Shown here: positions 22,267-35,800 of the stretch, one piece after another
Numbering within the stretch: the first letter of the stretch is position 1
Layout of the letters: each line of letters opens with the position of its first letter
Assembly: GCF_910592395.1 (NCBI RefSeq)
Contig: NC_088311.1
Span: forward strand, 2,792,501-2,856,500
DNA length: 64,000 nt
Reading direction: 5' to 3'
Source: Lineus longissimus
Taxonomy: Eukaryota; Nemertea; Pilidiophora; Heteronemertea; Lineidae
Translations under genes and position numbers: made by a program
Notes under the pieces: generated by a model
Seen by the model: only the letters and a program-made list of their open reading frames with translations
What the model was told of the DNA's origin: nothing
Database searches by the model: none

Positions 22267-24077
22267 CAACATTTATAATTCCAACACATCTCAAAGATAA
22301 ATATTCATATTGCATGTACTGCCAACTGGACAGCAGGTGTCAAAGGTACTGTTAACCCTTTTATTTTTACAAAGCCGCATATGTTCTTGATTTGAGTAAC
22401 AAACAAGTACCCCTGAAGACGAAGGCAAATCATTAGTTTTAATGCCAGAATATAAGGAATCCTTCTTCATCAATCATTCTCAATTTGACACCTGGAATGT
22501 GCAATATTCCTCCTTGAGAGGGCTTTGCAACTTTACACTCAGGACATCATGCAGCTACAGTCAGATAAAATCCAACTGTTTTCTCTGTCACGACCCAATG
22601 ATTTCATTAGGCCATGCACCATCACTCGCGTCATATGAACTAAAATGCGGACAAGCCAAATATTGACAGTCCATTGTAATTTGTGTTTGATATTGATTTT
22701 GATTCAAACAACTAGGCATGCAAATAACCGGGTTAACAGTGAGACACATTGATATACTTTAAAAGCAAAAACCACTCAACATAATTATTTGAAGAACTAA
22801 CCTCCAGGTATGACATTTAATGTTCGGTACATTATATACATTATCTGGAACAACATGAACCAATTCCTTAACCATATTCATGTATACATGATCCTGCAAT
22901 GGTGTATACATCTTGGAAAACATATTAAACCATATCCAAGAAACCAACAAAGCAGGTAGAATATTCGAGTTGTCTTACTCAACCGATTGTCTCAAATAAT
23001 GCTCCTAATGTTCAATGGTTGGCCAATTTTCTTGACCAACAACCATCACATCCCAAATCATTTCAATCCTGTTTTCCTTGGTCTGTATACCAGGAATGAG
23101 GTCAAAACATCTAGGACTTTATAGGCATCATAACATATGTACTCATGTTGCAACGGTGCATGCAATATCCTCACCAACTCATACACCATTCCTAATATTT
23201 ATGTTTGTTGAAACCCTATCAACCCCAGTGAAACATCTCCTAACCTAGTCACTTTTATTCAAAGACACCATTGAACATTTATCTATATATTCAGCTTTTG
23301 ATACAAACTGACAGAACTGAACTGACCGTCCTTAATAACCTAAGATAGGGTTACCCCCAAACATAAATTTCTTAAGAAAGCCTTATGAATGGTTCAGGTG
23401 CAGGATTACTGTCAATGCTCACACAGAGTACAAATAGTAGTCATGTAAGACAAGTAATTTCGAAACTTGTCCTGAGGTGAAGAAAGCTCATTCTGACTTT
23501 CCTACAAATTTGTGATAGAATTGAAATGGCATATTTTCCTGGATGCTGGTAGCAACGTTCTCATTCTCATGTCTGTTACACACGGCAAGGAGACACACGT
23601 TGGGTTGTCTTGTAAAGGGCTGTAAAAGAGGCATGAATGACTACATTCACACCCTCATCAATGCAATGTAGCCTCACTATCCAAGACTAAACAACAACAT
23701 GACAATTCCCTCTTCGTGAATATGAAGTGCAATGTGAAATTGCCAGCATCCCGCCACATCCCGTTTATCATTGCTCTAATTTTTGCATCGATGCTTCAGA
23801 ATAAGCATGCTAGACAAGGATGATATTAGTAACAGCCTCTCATGAAATGTCATGGAAACACAAAGTACCTTCCCTCAACAATAATGAACAATAATTCCAT
23901 GAATCATCGTTGCCCTGGAAACAATTGTTATGGATGTATCAAATTCAACCACAGCAGCTGATAATTCTGATGAAGAGCAATTTGTTTTTAGTTTTCTATC
24001 ATTTCCTTCACATTGAAATGATAAAGCAGGTGATTGAAGTGACATTCAACGACTTACAGTGTATATAGTGTAGACCT
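22267..24077. other. Intergenic / PARP-like gene 3' flank
   Basis: No coding exon recognised on either strand. AATAAA signals for the minus-strand PARP-like gene occur (for example near 23248), so part may be its 3' UTR. Confidence 0.4.
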
Positions 24078-27000
24078 CTACTGCATACTGCATTGGTCCT
24101 TCGAACTCGTTTTTTCCTGCCCTGAAGAAGGGAGTTTGGGATAGAGCCTTGGTCGAGTACTCCTCTGCATTTGAGGATCATATACCTGCTCTGCTGTCAG
24201 ACCAGGATAGGGCCGATATTGGCCAGATTGATACATATCCGATACTGAACTATCGGATGATATGGACATCTGGCCGATTCCAGCAGAGGCCTCAAACCTC
24301 TGTAGCGGAATTAATGTTGGCTGCTGAGAGGCAGAGGGGGCAGTTGGCTGTGACCTAGCTTGTGGTATGTGAGCAAGGTAGTCAGGGTGAGGGTATGCCA
24401 GTGGAGCAGACGTTGTGTAGGCTGGAGGAACATTTGAAGCCACCGTTGGGGAGTAAGGCGGCGGGCGCTCTGCCTCCACCACTTTATAACAAATAACATA
24501 TTCAGGGTAGCATTGCTGGTTTTCTACCTTTAAAATAACAGCTTCATCAGGTGTAGTGAAAGTATCATAGACCACCTTGCTATAGGCATCACCAATAGGG
24601 CCAACCTGGCGTGAACCAATCAAGATCTTACAAAGAAACATGACACATTCATCAGGACGAAACTTTGCAACTTCGTGTAGGAGTCGAGCATCTTTTGCAA
24701 AATAGAATCCTGTGCCTAAATCCTGCACTGGACTGCCGCTACCTGTGATACTGGAAGTGATGATGCCATACTTGTCAACGAAATCCACCATGTCTGGTTC
24801 ACAGATGTAGAAATAGTATTTCTCATCAAGCTTCTTGGATTTGTCAGTTTGAATGACTTTCTTTTGGCTGAAAATAAAGAAGATAGAAATCTTTAAAGTT
24901 TGAAACAAAGTTATGATAATAGCTTTCAGAGCAAAAGGAAGTGTTCAGAGGCTACAGAAAGCCACAGGTGTATCAACAACCTTGGGGAAAGAAAACCTTA
25001 TTAAATCAGTTGTCACCTGCTGCTCTGTCACCCTTTTGTACCAGTAATAAAAAAGACCACCAACTGAGGAGATCTGATAAACCTAGTCTGACATCTTATA
25101 TACGCCACTCTATCTGATTGGCATACGATGTCAAAATATTACCCAAAAATCGAAATCTTGCAAAGCACATGTCTCTATTTTGTTTATATACCTACGTTAT
25201 GAAGCCTTCCCACAAATCAGCATTCTGGATACGACGAATGCTCTGGATCGCCGCCACTGTTCCCATGGACCTCTTGAACGACTGCTCAATTTCAGCGAAC
25301 TCCCTTCCTTGGCCAAGTGTTACGAACTTCACACTGGCATCGTCATCCATTTCACTCCAATAGTCGGGATAAATCGAGGTGCTTTTCTGTTCTTGCAGCT
25401 GTGGGAGGGTTAATTTAGCTGTTGCTGCCCTGAAATGATAATAGTCTTTTAAAGAGTCTCATTCGTACAACAGGGACAAACTTTTAAGGGTCTAATTGGT
25501 CTCGAGAGCCATCACTTGATTGACTGTGCAGGGTTATCTCTTTGACCTGTACCACAATTCATTTCAGCAAGTGAATACTCAATATCAACTCCTTTCCTTC
25601 GCCAATATTTTGAAATTTAATTCCCAGCCCTACATTTTGTTGCTATTACTGAAGGCCCTCTTAAGTCTCACAAGACTAAGTGCATCCATTAAACTGAGTT
25701 CAATGAAGATGAAAAATATCATGCAAGGATATTTTTTAACATAGTTCAGTAGAAATAAAGGGTACTAAGCCTAAAAATCTCTGGACATTTTTAATCACTC
25801 ACCTCAACTTTTCAGCAACATCATCCTTGGAGATAAAAACTGGGCGTCGACGGACACCAACTACTGCACCAGTGTCAATGTGCTTCAAAACCATCTCATT
25901 AAAGTTCAAACACATCCTCTCATCACGGAAGGTGTAGGTCGGATCGTTCTTGATGTAACGCTGCTCAACAACATATGCTTGATTGCTATTATCCTCCTTG
26001 AATAGATTTAAAAGAGAAAATGCATGATTTTTCAAACATTGCAAACTACTAAAATTCAAGATGCTCATTTGTAAATACATGTGCATGGCACCATACTACA
26101 AATATAGTAACAACAAGATTAAGAGGAATATTTTCTATTTAATCACAAAGAATGTTTTCTCTCTCAAATTACCTCATTACTGTGCCAGGTGTCACCCAGA
26201 TAGTAGTACCACTTCCAAACAGTTGCCAGTGTCTTGAAGCACTCTGCCAGTACGTGAGAAAGGGTCGAAAGTCGTCGGACTGGGCAATTCATACTATTCT
26301 CAGTAAGGTCGCCTGGACCACTGTATTGCCAGGAATGTAGCTCCATTGGTTTCTTTTGGAAGACGATGTCAGTTCTTCCACAGAATGGTAAACCAAACCT
26401 GCAAAGAGATAATGAGAATTCACACTTCGCTCAATTGCGCTTTCAATAAGTTATTTACTGCTATCAACATGAGGCTACCCCATCCCTGTACATGACCAAA
26501 AAGAAAAGGCTTACAACAGAATTTCTTGCAGGGAGAGTATTATCCCTACCCTTCTCCTGTACCCTTGGCAAAATTCATCTGATGAAGCAATGGAAGTGTC
26601 ACAACTGTTACATCTTCGCTACATCTTATTGTTTACATCACGACAGACTCCTGTGGCCTTTTACTGCTCCCACACGTCCCAGTGTGAACAGCTCCTTCAG
26701 GTAAAACCACCTTGAGCTATAAGGGTTGTGGTCACTCCCCTTATCACTATCAAAATACGCTCAACATAAAACAAAAGCAAGCTCCTGGACGGTGCAAAGA
26801 ATGTCAACCCTTCATCTATCATGATGGGCAATCAAGACTTCACCTACCTTTCACTGTCAGAGAAAGTGATGTTGGAAGACCACCGGCCAGAGTTGACGCT
26901 GCAAAACTCCATCTCTATACCAATATTCAACTCATCTGGAAAGTCCTCCCAGTTGCCATCCACCTGGAACTGCCAGAGATATGGCAATGAATGATGTCGA

Positions 27001-29453
27001 TCGGAACACGACTTCTTGCAAGCTCGTCGCAAGAATGGCTCACAGAGTTGTGGATCCACTGTCAGAGGCGCATCATTTCTTTGGTTGCTTCGCTTACGTC
27101 CCTTGCCACCTTTGTTGCCATCCTGCTTCAGCTGATCCTCAGCTGCCCTATTTACATGTAAGACATCATCGTTACCACCACTTCTTTGGTCACCATCTCT
27201 TTTGGACTTGGGGCGCACTCCGCTTTTTGTATCATCTTTCCTAGGAGTGGAGTGCTCTCTCTCTTGACCATCAGCCTGGGCTTCACTTGGGCATCCTGGG
27301 AGAACCATACGTCGTAGCAAAGCATTGGTTTCCTGTGCCAGATGATATCTCTTCAGTATTTTTTGGCATCTGATATTCTTGATATCATGATTGTTGCAGT
27401 TTGGCCCTTTTTTGCTGCAATTCCCTTCCAAGAAATGGGCCTCACAAATATGAAGCCATGGGCAACTCTGTGGTCGATTGCAGCCACTGTTGTTGTAATC
27501 ATAGCATATTCGTGGTAATGTAGAGGCAATGACACGGCAGCAGACATTCGCCTTCAGTTTATCCAATTTGTGTTTCGTCAGTAATGCTCGGGTCCCTCCT
27601 TCTTGAAGATGGTGATTCCGCTTAGGGTTATGCCGACATTGCTTTGGACAAGTGCCAGCGATGAAATCTTTGCAGACGTTGAGGTAACCACATTCTTTGC
27701 TATTATCACATCCAGTCTCCGAGTTGTAGTTAAAGCAAATACGAACGCTTACAATTGGTGCAACGTCGAGAAGATGGCCATTGTCATGCTGGTTCAAAAT
27801 GAAGCTACTCCCCTTACGAAACAAATGTTCCTGCAAGTCCATCTTGTAAGGCAACAAAGCATGTTCGAGATCAGGATCTCTCCTCATCTCGGCAAATTTT
27901 ACCCAACCACCGTGCTGGCACAGATAACCAATAATGGCTTCCATGACCTCTGAATCATCTCCATCAATATTCAACTTCTTGTCAGAACTTGCACCAGCAT
28001 TGGAAGCATTCGCTTTGGCCATTTGAATTAGACCCTTGAGGTCCTTCATGTCATCTTCCTTGATACGGATATCCTGTTTAACGTTCTGCATATCGATGTT
28101 ACTCGTGTACAGGTCTGTCTCGCTGTCCACATCCTCATCACCAGAGTAGGCTTCATTATTACTGTCACTGGAGACTTCGGATTTCCTTTCACTGGCTTGG
28201 ATTTGATTCAGATTCTTGCGTCCACGGCCTCTACGCTTTCTACTACGACCCTGTTTATTCCCACGGCAGTCCTCATCGCCACAATTACCAAGGTTTGTAG
28301 CGCTTCCTAAGTTGCTTCTATTGTACTCCTGCCCACCACCCTGTCCGCGTCTCCGATTCTGATCCAATCTTCCTCTACCACCCTGTCCTCTTCCACGGTT
28401 GCCCTGGTCACCACGCCTACCACTGTCTTCTCTACTGAGACAGTTCAAGTCTAAATTACTTCCCCTGTAGAAGTCGTTATCATTCATCCCTCTCCTATCA
28501 TCGTTATGGCCCCCTCTGTAGCCACTACGTCCTCTACCATCGTGACTCTGGCCTCTATGAGGCTGACCCCTTCCACCTCTGCCCTGATCAGAACCTGATT
28601 CCCAGTTCCTATTGTCCCCTCCCTGATGTTGTCCTCTACCTCTGGGGTCCCTCCAATCATCATGATGTCCTCTGCCACCACTTCTGCCTCTATTATGATC
28701 ACCAGGTCCGCCCCTAATGTCTCTTCCTCCTCTCTGTCCTCGACCAATTTCATCCAAGCGAGTGTGGCTTCCGCTTCTCATTTGACCCCCTCGATAGCCT
28801 CTTCCTCTTCCCCTATCTTGCCCTCTACCTCTCCCACCACGCCCCTGGTCATTCGCTTGATACCCCCCTTCATAATCGCCTTCGGAGGTGAGGCTATCCT
28901 GTGACGTATACCTCTCACTCTGCAGGCAAGAACACCGTACAACACCTTTTGAAAAGCGACCATCAGCCAAAATCGCATTCAGCAGGCAGGCCTCTCCTCT
29001 GACATCAATGGCATGGTAGTCAAGTAGTTTCCGATTTGGTCCTGTTCTGTACTCATGAGACATCTCGCATGCCATATTGGTGCAATTTCCCCTGGCATAT
29101 TTGCCACAGATGTGAAGAAAATGGCACCTATCTCCACGCCTGCAGCCATCTTTATTTTGGTAGTCCAGACATAACTTCGGGAGAACATGGTTAAAGATCT
29201 CACGCAAGTTTTCAATGCAGCCTATACTATCGAGGCGCAGGCGCTCAATGATTGACCTGTTGAGAGATACTCTGCAACTATGATACCGCTTGCAATGGCT
29301 GCCAAATTGGCACTGACCAGCAAGGTATGCTGTACATATGTGTAACTTGTCACAATTATAGCTGCTGCAGCTGAATGTCTTCTGATACTGTTGACAAACT
29401 TCAACTTCGCCATGGTGTAGCTTCACAGTCTTGTGATTGTTAGTGCCTGACAT
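24078..29453 (-). CDS. PARP12/ZAP-like protein: double CCCH cassette, WWE, inactive-type PARP domain
   Basis: Predicted RNA-binding PARP-family protein of 1349 aa. Exons: 26848-29453, 26173-26398, 25803-25996, 25196-25429, 24078-24867. Cassette 1 (about 17-165) has four CCCH fingers, e.g. CTAYLAGQCQFGSHCKRYH. An RG-rich linker spans about 210-435, then an acidic part. A winged-helix-like stretch (VMEAIIGYLCQHGGWVKF) precedes cassette 2 (about 590-720) with four more fingers, the first ending in Asn instead of His. A WWE-like segment (YLWQFQVDGNWEDFPDE) starts at about 820 and a clearer WWE (TVWKWYYYLGDTW) runs from about 928 to 1000. The PARP domain is about 1025-1235, with Tyr1107 at the usual His, Tyr1142 in GFYFAKDA, and Val at about 1197 as third residue. 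A Pro-rich tail with PPPY closes it. The 29453 ATG lies 18 nt inside an acceptor (CAG, exon from 29471), so an upstream 5' UTR exon exists. By family it may be an antiviral or mRNA-control factor; that is inference. Confidence 0.9.
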
Positions 29454-29679
29454 TTTCTTGGGAAATAAAACCTGAAAAAAGACGCCAAATAAATACAATA
29501 ATAGAAGGTAGTCGAGTCCACTCGCCCACTCTTGAACAAAAATCTGTTCCAATGGCAATATTATCTGGAAATAAAAAAGTCTTGTACTAAAGGGATGGAT
29601 TGTTCTTCTGCACTGCCCATAAACTGACTAATCTGCACAGCTGATATGAAGAATCACCAGAGGGAACACAAACAAGGGT

Positions 29680-30425
29680 CCAACCATAACATTGAGAAAC
29701 ATTTAATGGGTAGGCAGATGATCAAGTATAGGTCAGAGTGCCCCAGGCATGCCAGGCGACCCTGTTAGTGTTACATCAACAAAAAACAAGACTTCAGACA
29801 ATGTATGACGAGGCAGCTGTAATAAAGGAGCAGATAAGGATCCCTGAATGCCAAAAAGGCACCCCATGACATCAACACGCAGACTCCAAACAATGGGGGG
29901 TTGTTAAGGACCAAACATAACAAAATGATCTAAAAAAGATCTCATAATTATGGGACTGGTAGAACCAAATTTAAGGGTCTGAAATGTCTGAATGCCCCCA
30001 TTTCATCAAGACACAAGTCTTCAAACAATGTAGGTTTGTTTTAAAAGGACCAAATAAGGGTCTGAGATGCCCAAGGAAACCTCATTACATCAACACAAAG
30101 ACCACACACAAACAATGTCAGGCTAATTAAGGTAAGGATCAAATAAGGCTCTGAATGCCCAGGCACACATTACATTATGATCTTCAAACTATGGGGATGG
30201 TTGTCGAGTTAAAGTCAATAAAGATGCCCCAGAAACCTTGGGCCACACAAAGAATCATAACACTTTAAAAGGGCCTGAATGCCCCAGACAACCCATTTTA
30301 CATCAACACATTCAAACAATGGGCTGGTAGTGGTAAAAAGAGCCAAATATTTGAAATAAGGGTCTGACGTGTCTGAATGCCCCAGACATGCCCCAGACAT
30401 GTTAATTCCCCAGACAACCTCAAAG
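29680..30425. repeat. Degenerate tandem repeat, unit roughly 100 bp
   Basis: About seven imperfect units each containing variants of 'acatcaacaca', 'aaacaatg', 'ggaccaaataagggtctga' and 'atgcccca'. They have diverged by point changes and indels. It lies just upstream of the PARP-like coding exon, in its 5' flank or first intron. Confidence 0.65.
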
Positions 30426-30518
30426 ATCAATAGTCAAGTATACGGTGGCTGGGAAAGGACATCGAGAAAAAAATGTATCGGCGGGACGACTTACTATCTC
30501 GGGGGGACGACTTATGTC

Positions 30519-30533
30519 GGGGGGGGGGGGGGG
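30519..30533 (+). repeat. Homopolymer, 15 G
   Basis: A run of 15 G preceded by two copies of GGACGACTTA. A matching run of 14 C occurs at 60734-60747 in LSM4 intron 4. Lengths in such runs may be assembly artefacts. Confidence 0.8.
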
Positions 30534-32875
30534 ACGTGAACCACTTAATCTCCAAACAATACGGATAAGTACGGATAAGGATAACGCCACGGGCTTTTAA
30601 TATTTTAGATGCCCCAGGAAGTTCTAGGCCTATATATCTGCTGTGTTTATGACGAACTATCCAAGGGCCAGGTTTCTGTAGAGATTGCAGACAATGTTTT
30701 GCATCAAGCATATTTCTTACCAGAACTCGATGTGAAAGGTCTTTGCGATACAAAAATGGATGCGAAAAGACAGATTCCCCGAAACCGTTTCCCGGTATTC
30801 ATATTAGTTCTACAACTTGTCGTTGTATGGCAGTAGCGGTTGATGCGAGGTTTGAGCGGGAATTTATCAGCACGTGACCAGTCGCCCACTTACCCAGCGC
30901 CATCCTAATCTGCAAAAATCTTTGTAGGCCTACGATTATGATCTCAGGTTACATAAACTAACTTGGAATACGACTACTTTAAACTTTATATGTGCTAAGT
31001 CGTCGATGATTTCAAAAAAGTTACCAATTTACAATTTTTCTGAAATTGAGATAACACTAACAGCCATTGCGTCATCCTAATTGGGTCTCCTTCTACTGCA
31101 GTGTTGGGGAAACTCGGAAGGTATTCAATATTGGGATGCATGGATCGTCAGTGAAGTCAGATGAAGTCATGTTTGTCTGCCTTTTTGCCAGCCAGATAAA
31201 GAAGCCTACCTCACTCTACTCCTATTACAGTAATAAAGACAAACAAGGGCTGATATTAATATTTCATAACATTTTATTTTAGACCTCCAACAATACCAAT
31301 GACAATATCATAAATAATAATGACATTGAAGCCTTTGTCTCCGAAAAGTCAGGGTTCTTCAATCTTGTCTCTGTGATACAGTAGATATTTACAAATAGGT
31401 TCGATACCATATTAAATGTTTCCTGTCATTGACAAGGCAGTTACTGACACATTTTCAACACACTAAGACATAATTCAGACATTTATTTTGAGGATTTCTT
31501 AGTATTTAACAGAGGACAATGATCAAAATGATCAACAAAGTTTAAAATGATATGCATTGACAATGTTGTGACCCAGTCGATCTGGTAACCCTGGTATTCC
31601 ATACTACCTTTGAAAACCGATCACAAGGTCAAGAAAACCTGTAATTTAAATGTCTGGAAGACTCACTTCGATCACAAAATTTATTTCATCACTAACGAAA
31701 GAAAAACGGAATTCAGATGGGTTTATTAGAGGCATCACAGTCAGTCTTAATCAAGTTTCACATATCTATGTTTCGTTTTCATTTTTCAGCATTATGGATT
31801 ACGATTTCAGGCATGATTATCCTCTTGTCTATAATCATAATACCGTGCCATCAATACAGCAATAACTAAAGTTGTAAAACAGATGCCCAAACCACAAAAA
31901 CCTTATGCTGTCCCAAGCTCCCACAACAATCCAAAACTATCTGCATACATACATTTGAGGTAGAAGTTTTCTTATTGACATGCAAAATACCACACTTTTC
32001 TCCGACGTTATCCTATATTTCATTCAAGAGCCGTCAAGATTTTGATTTGTAATCACAGTTCAGATTAGTAGGTCTACTCTAAAGACAACCTGTTGTTCAC
32101 AGGCCCAGCAGCCTCATGTATGTTTGACGTCTTTGAGAGTGTAAGACAATTTTCACACCCTCAGGCAACACCAGGTCAGTACCTCTTGATTAGCACTTTT
32201 GAAGTGTCAATACGGAGTTAAGTAACATAGGTAAATCGCCATGAGCAGTGACATGCTCTACAAAGAATGCCCCAGGTCCATTCGAATTCATTTTAAATAT
32301 AACTTATATTTACAGACAACCTTATAACATTATTTACAACTTCAAAAATACACAAGTGCGTCGCCAGAATACTTAAAATCAATCTGGTCTCTCAGAATAC
32401 TTTCTTGATGCTTTTCGATACGGTACTGTTTTTATGGTTTTACTGATGATCGTAACAAAAGATATTTAATATGCTTTTTGACACGATGCACCTGGAAGGA
32501 GATTGTCTCTGACTGGCAAAACAAATCTGACAGAGAACCATCGAACAATCAAAAGACAGTCTGACTGAGGACAACAGGACAATCTATAGAGAGAAAGGCA
32601 TAAACATGAGCCAATCATGGAAACAGATCGATCCTTCAATTTCCAATTCACTTTCTTCAGGGTTATGAAATAGTCCCATGATTTTATGGCAAAATCCAAA
32701 CTGGCCAAAGTCACATATGTCCATACCTAATCCTATTCCTTAGAATGGAATGTACAATTCATCTGACACACAAGAGATTTTGAATCACTTTGACCTCTTT
32801 CAGTTGCTGAGTTGAGGTAAGGCTGGAGTCATCCAACCCAATGAGTTGTGGCAGTGTTGGAGAAATATTCTCTAA

Positions 32876-35800
32876 CTAGAACCTGACAAGGAACATCAAC
32901 GTTATGACCACGGAACACCCTGATAAAGGCGACACTTGATGACTTGAGGCAGCGCTAAAGTAACCTCGATAAAATGACTTGGTTTCCTTTGGGGTCGTCT
33001 GCTCTTGTGGCCGTGGATTTGGACTGAAAGAGCAAATGAAAACATTAGACCCAATACTTCACTTGCGATGAAAAATCAGGACACCCCACGGTCTGCCTGG
33101 GCCAGGCGCTAATAAAATGAGCAACTAAATTCTCCCGAGAAAAGGTTAGGCTAAAATCAGGACATCCCACGGTCTGCCTGGGCCAGGCGCCAATAAAATG
33201 AGCAACCAAATTCTCCCGAGAAAAGGTTAGGCTAATGAGGAAGGTTTCTAAAGCTTACCTAGTCTGTTCAAGTCTAACCCATAGTTCATTAAAATTGAAC
33301 TGATATCTCTGTTGTCGCTGTTGCCGTACTCGTTCACGTTCTTTTCGTTTTTTCTTCCGCCGAGAATTAAAAGATTCTCGTATTCTGAAATAAGATCAAT
33401 ATCACCGTTACTGATTAACTAAAGACAGCATTTTGTGAAGACATAAGTCACAAATCCAATACTTTATTACAGATACACGCAGTTAGTAATCCACATCTTG
33501 ACCCTCAATGTATTGACATTGCTCAGCTTCCAGACAACGCGCGTCGGAGGCTTTTACGGAGGCTTTTACGGAGGCTTTTACGGAGGCTTTTACGGAGGCA
33601 ATACCGCTGGTAGTTCGGTATGGAGTAAAAACATCAATCATTTGCAGGGGTCATCGCAGATGTCCGCAACAAGAAATGGTCATCACGGCGACCTGCAATC
33701 CCAATACGATTGCCAGTTTTACCTCCTTAGCACAGCAATACTTATCGCAGGTCCCAGCGATAAAAAGCTAATTGCTGATGCATTACTAACCTTGATTCTC
33801 TCGTCTCTGATTGTCCAGTCAACAATATCGAAGGTAATGGAAAGTTTGATGGCACTCCTGGAATGATCTCATCCATCTTTCGATGACGCGGCCGAAACCG
33901 ATGTTTCATTTTTCTGAAAAGGATTATCAATTGATGATTAGTCGTTGATAATGCATTATTGCTAAATCCCTATTTGCCACCTGAAGAACTCCATCTTGAC
34001 ACACACTGCTCTGATATTGCAAAGTCCCTTTCACAGGCTCTAAAGAGACTGCCTGGATCGGGATGTAGACTTATTGGGATAAGATGGTGGAACAGTTGAC
34101 AAAAAGGGTGACAAGTTCAATGTAAACTCTTTCTAACAGGACTGAAGAGATACTTTTGTTATGCGTATGATTGAGTTCGTTTATATGTTGACAAGTGATC
34201 ACTTCCTATGAATAAGAAATACATGTAACTTACAATTTTGGTATCTTCTCATCTGGAGCGACATGTTTCACATCAAACCCGTATTCACCAAGCTGTTCTA
34301 TGACTGTATTATTCCCTAAAAAGTGACCTGAAAAGACAAGAGTAAATCTCATTTAAATTTCTTCAATTAAAAATATCGGTCTCGATGTTTTCTATATTGG
34401 GGGCACAAACCATCTAGGAGACAGATCAGTGCTTGCTCTGGGCAATGGCGTAATGGGGAACACCCCATATTGAAAACAGCAGCAATAGGGGAACAACCCA
34501 TCCTGAAGAAACCCAAACTAAAAGCTTGACGAATATAAATGATCATTTATAAATGAATCAATTGTTATAGTGTTTGCCAATGACAGGTGGAATCTACAGC
34601 GAGACTAATCCGTTCAGTCTTTTTTTACTTTTGCTTCTTCCTGTGGTTAATTCTTACCAGTTTCTGGTCAATCTAAACACAAGTCTTTCCTCCCCAGATC
34701 CCCCGCAGTGTAAAATTGATACAACAGGTAGCAGCACATGCGCGAATGACTCGACCTCATATCGGGCCACATACCAACGAGCCGTTCTATTAGCTTACTC
34801 CAAGAGCTCACCGTTGTTATTGCAGTGGCACAATAATGCAACAGATGGCAGCACAGACGATTGACCCGATACGTTCGGATAACGTTTTGGAATAAAACCA
34901 TGGATGAAACCACGGGAGAAATGCTGATAGAATCGTATATATATGTTAAGTTCAGATGAACTGTTGATTAAACTAAGTTCATGCTTGCACTTAATGCCTG
35001 ATAGATGACGGATCAACTGAGGCAGGTTTGGGGTTCCTACTAATAACTGCGTCCCCCCCGCCCTCAAAACGGGCGTGATTTTTGTATTTCAGGCAAAGCC
35101 TCGTTCCTATGTCTTAGCTCTTAGCTACTTCCTGTGGTTAATTATTCTTATCAGTTAAGTGCACCTTTTCACATGGTTCAGCAATTTTTTCCAACCCAGG
35201 GTATATCAAGGGTTTATCGGACAATAACGACGTGTTGAAACTAGGCAGGGGTAGTGGCCGGAAATGTGTGAAAATGATAGGGGAAGGGACCATCACTTCC
35301 GCCTCGGCCTTGCAACCCAGCGAAGGGTAAAACCACCAGTCATGACCACCAAGCAGAAGAGATTTTTGATTAAGATCTTAGCGGGGAAAATTCCAAAAAT
35401 CAAAAGGGTTTCAACTTTGATCTTGCGGTGGAAATAAGTGCCATGCTCAAATTGCAGGTAGCAGTTACGGCAGATGTCGGACCACTGGCAGGCCAGGAAC
35501 TACAAAGCTTGCATTTTTCCAGCCCACTGATTAAAATTATCGGTGATATTTGTAATTTTCTGCTAATATACCAGGCCTGTTTGTCTAAACAGCAGGCCCA
35601 GATATGCCACATTAGACATTACTAAAATAGACAATAGAATAATTGCTAGCGTTGAATCAAACTGCCGAAATTGAAGGTGATAACCGTAGCAAGCGCACGG
35701 TTGATTTTTTCAAAGGACACCCGACAGGTCTCCCCCTCTAATTTTACATGCCTCGTTAATTTTTTGGCTATATTTATGACAACTGAGTTTGGTCGGCACT

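Larger units (their letters stand above)
29472..32875. other. PARP-like gene 5' region and TIKI 3' region
   Basis: No coding exon found. It holds the tandem-repeat block at 29680-30425, a 15-G run at 30519-30533, the unplaced PARP-like 5' UTR exon and promoter, and probably the TIKI 3' UTR. Minus-strand AATAAA signals occur, for example at 31273-31278. Confidence 0.45.

Noticed and set aside
29454-29558. Upstream in-frame ATG giving the PARP-like protein 35 more residues
   Set aside because: The added codons cross a strong splice acceptor (TTTTTTCAG before 29471) and are hydrophobic intron-like sequence.
33498-33866. Plus-strand 122-codon frame with Gly-Gly-Phe-Tyr repeats
   Set aside because: The repeat is a 12-bp minisatellite in a TIKI intron; the rest has no protein-like features and overlaps a TIKI exon on the other strand.
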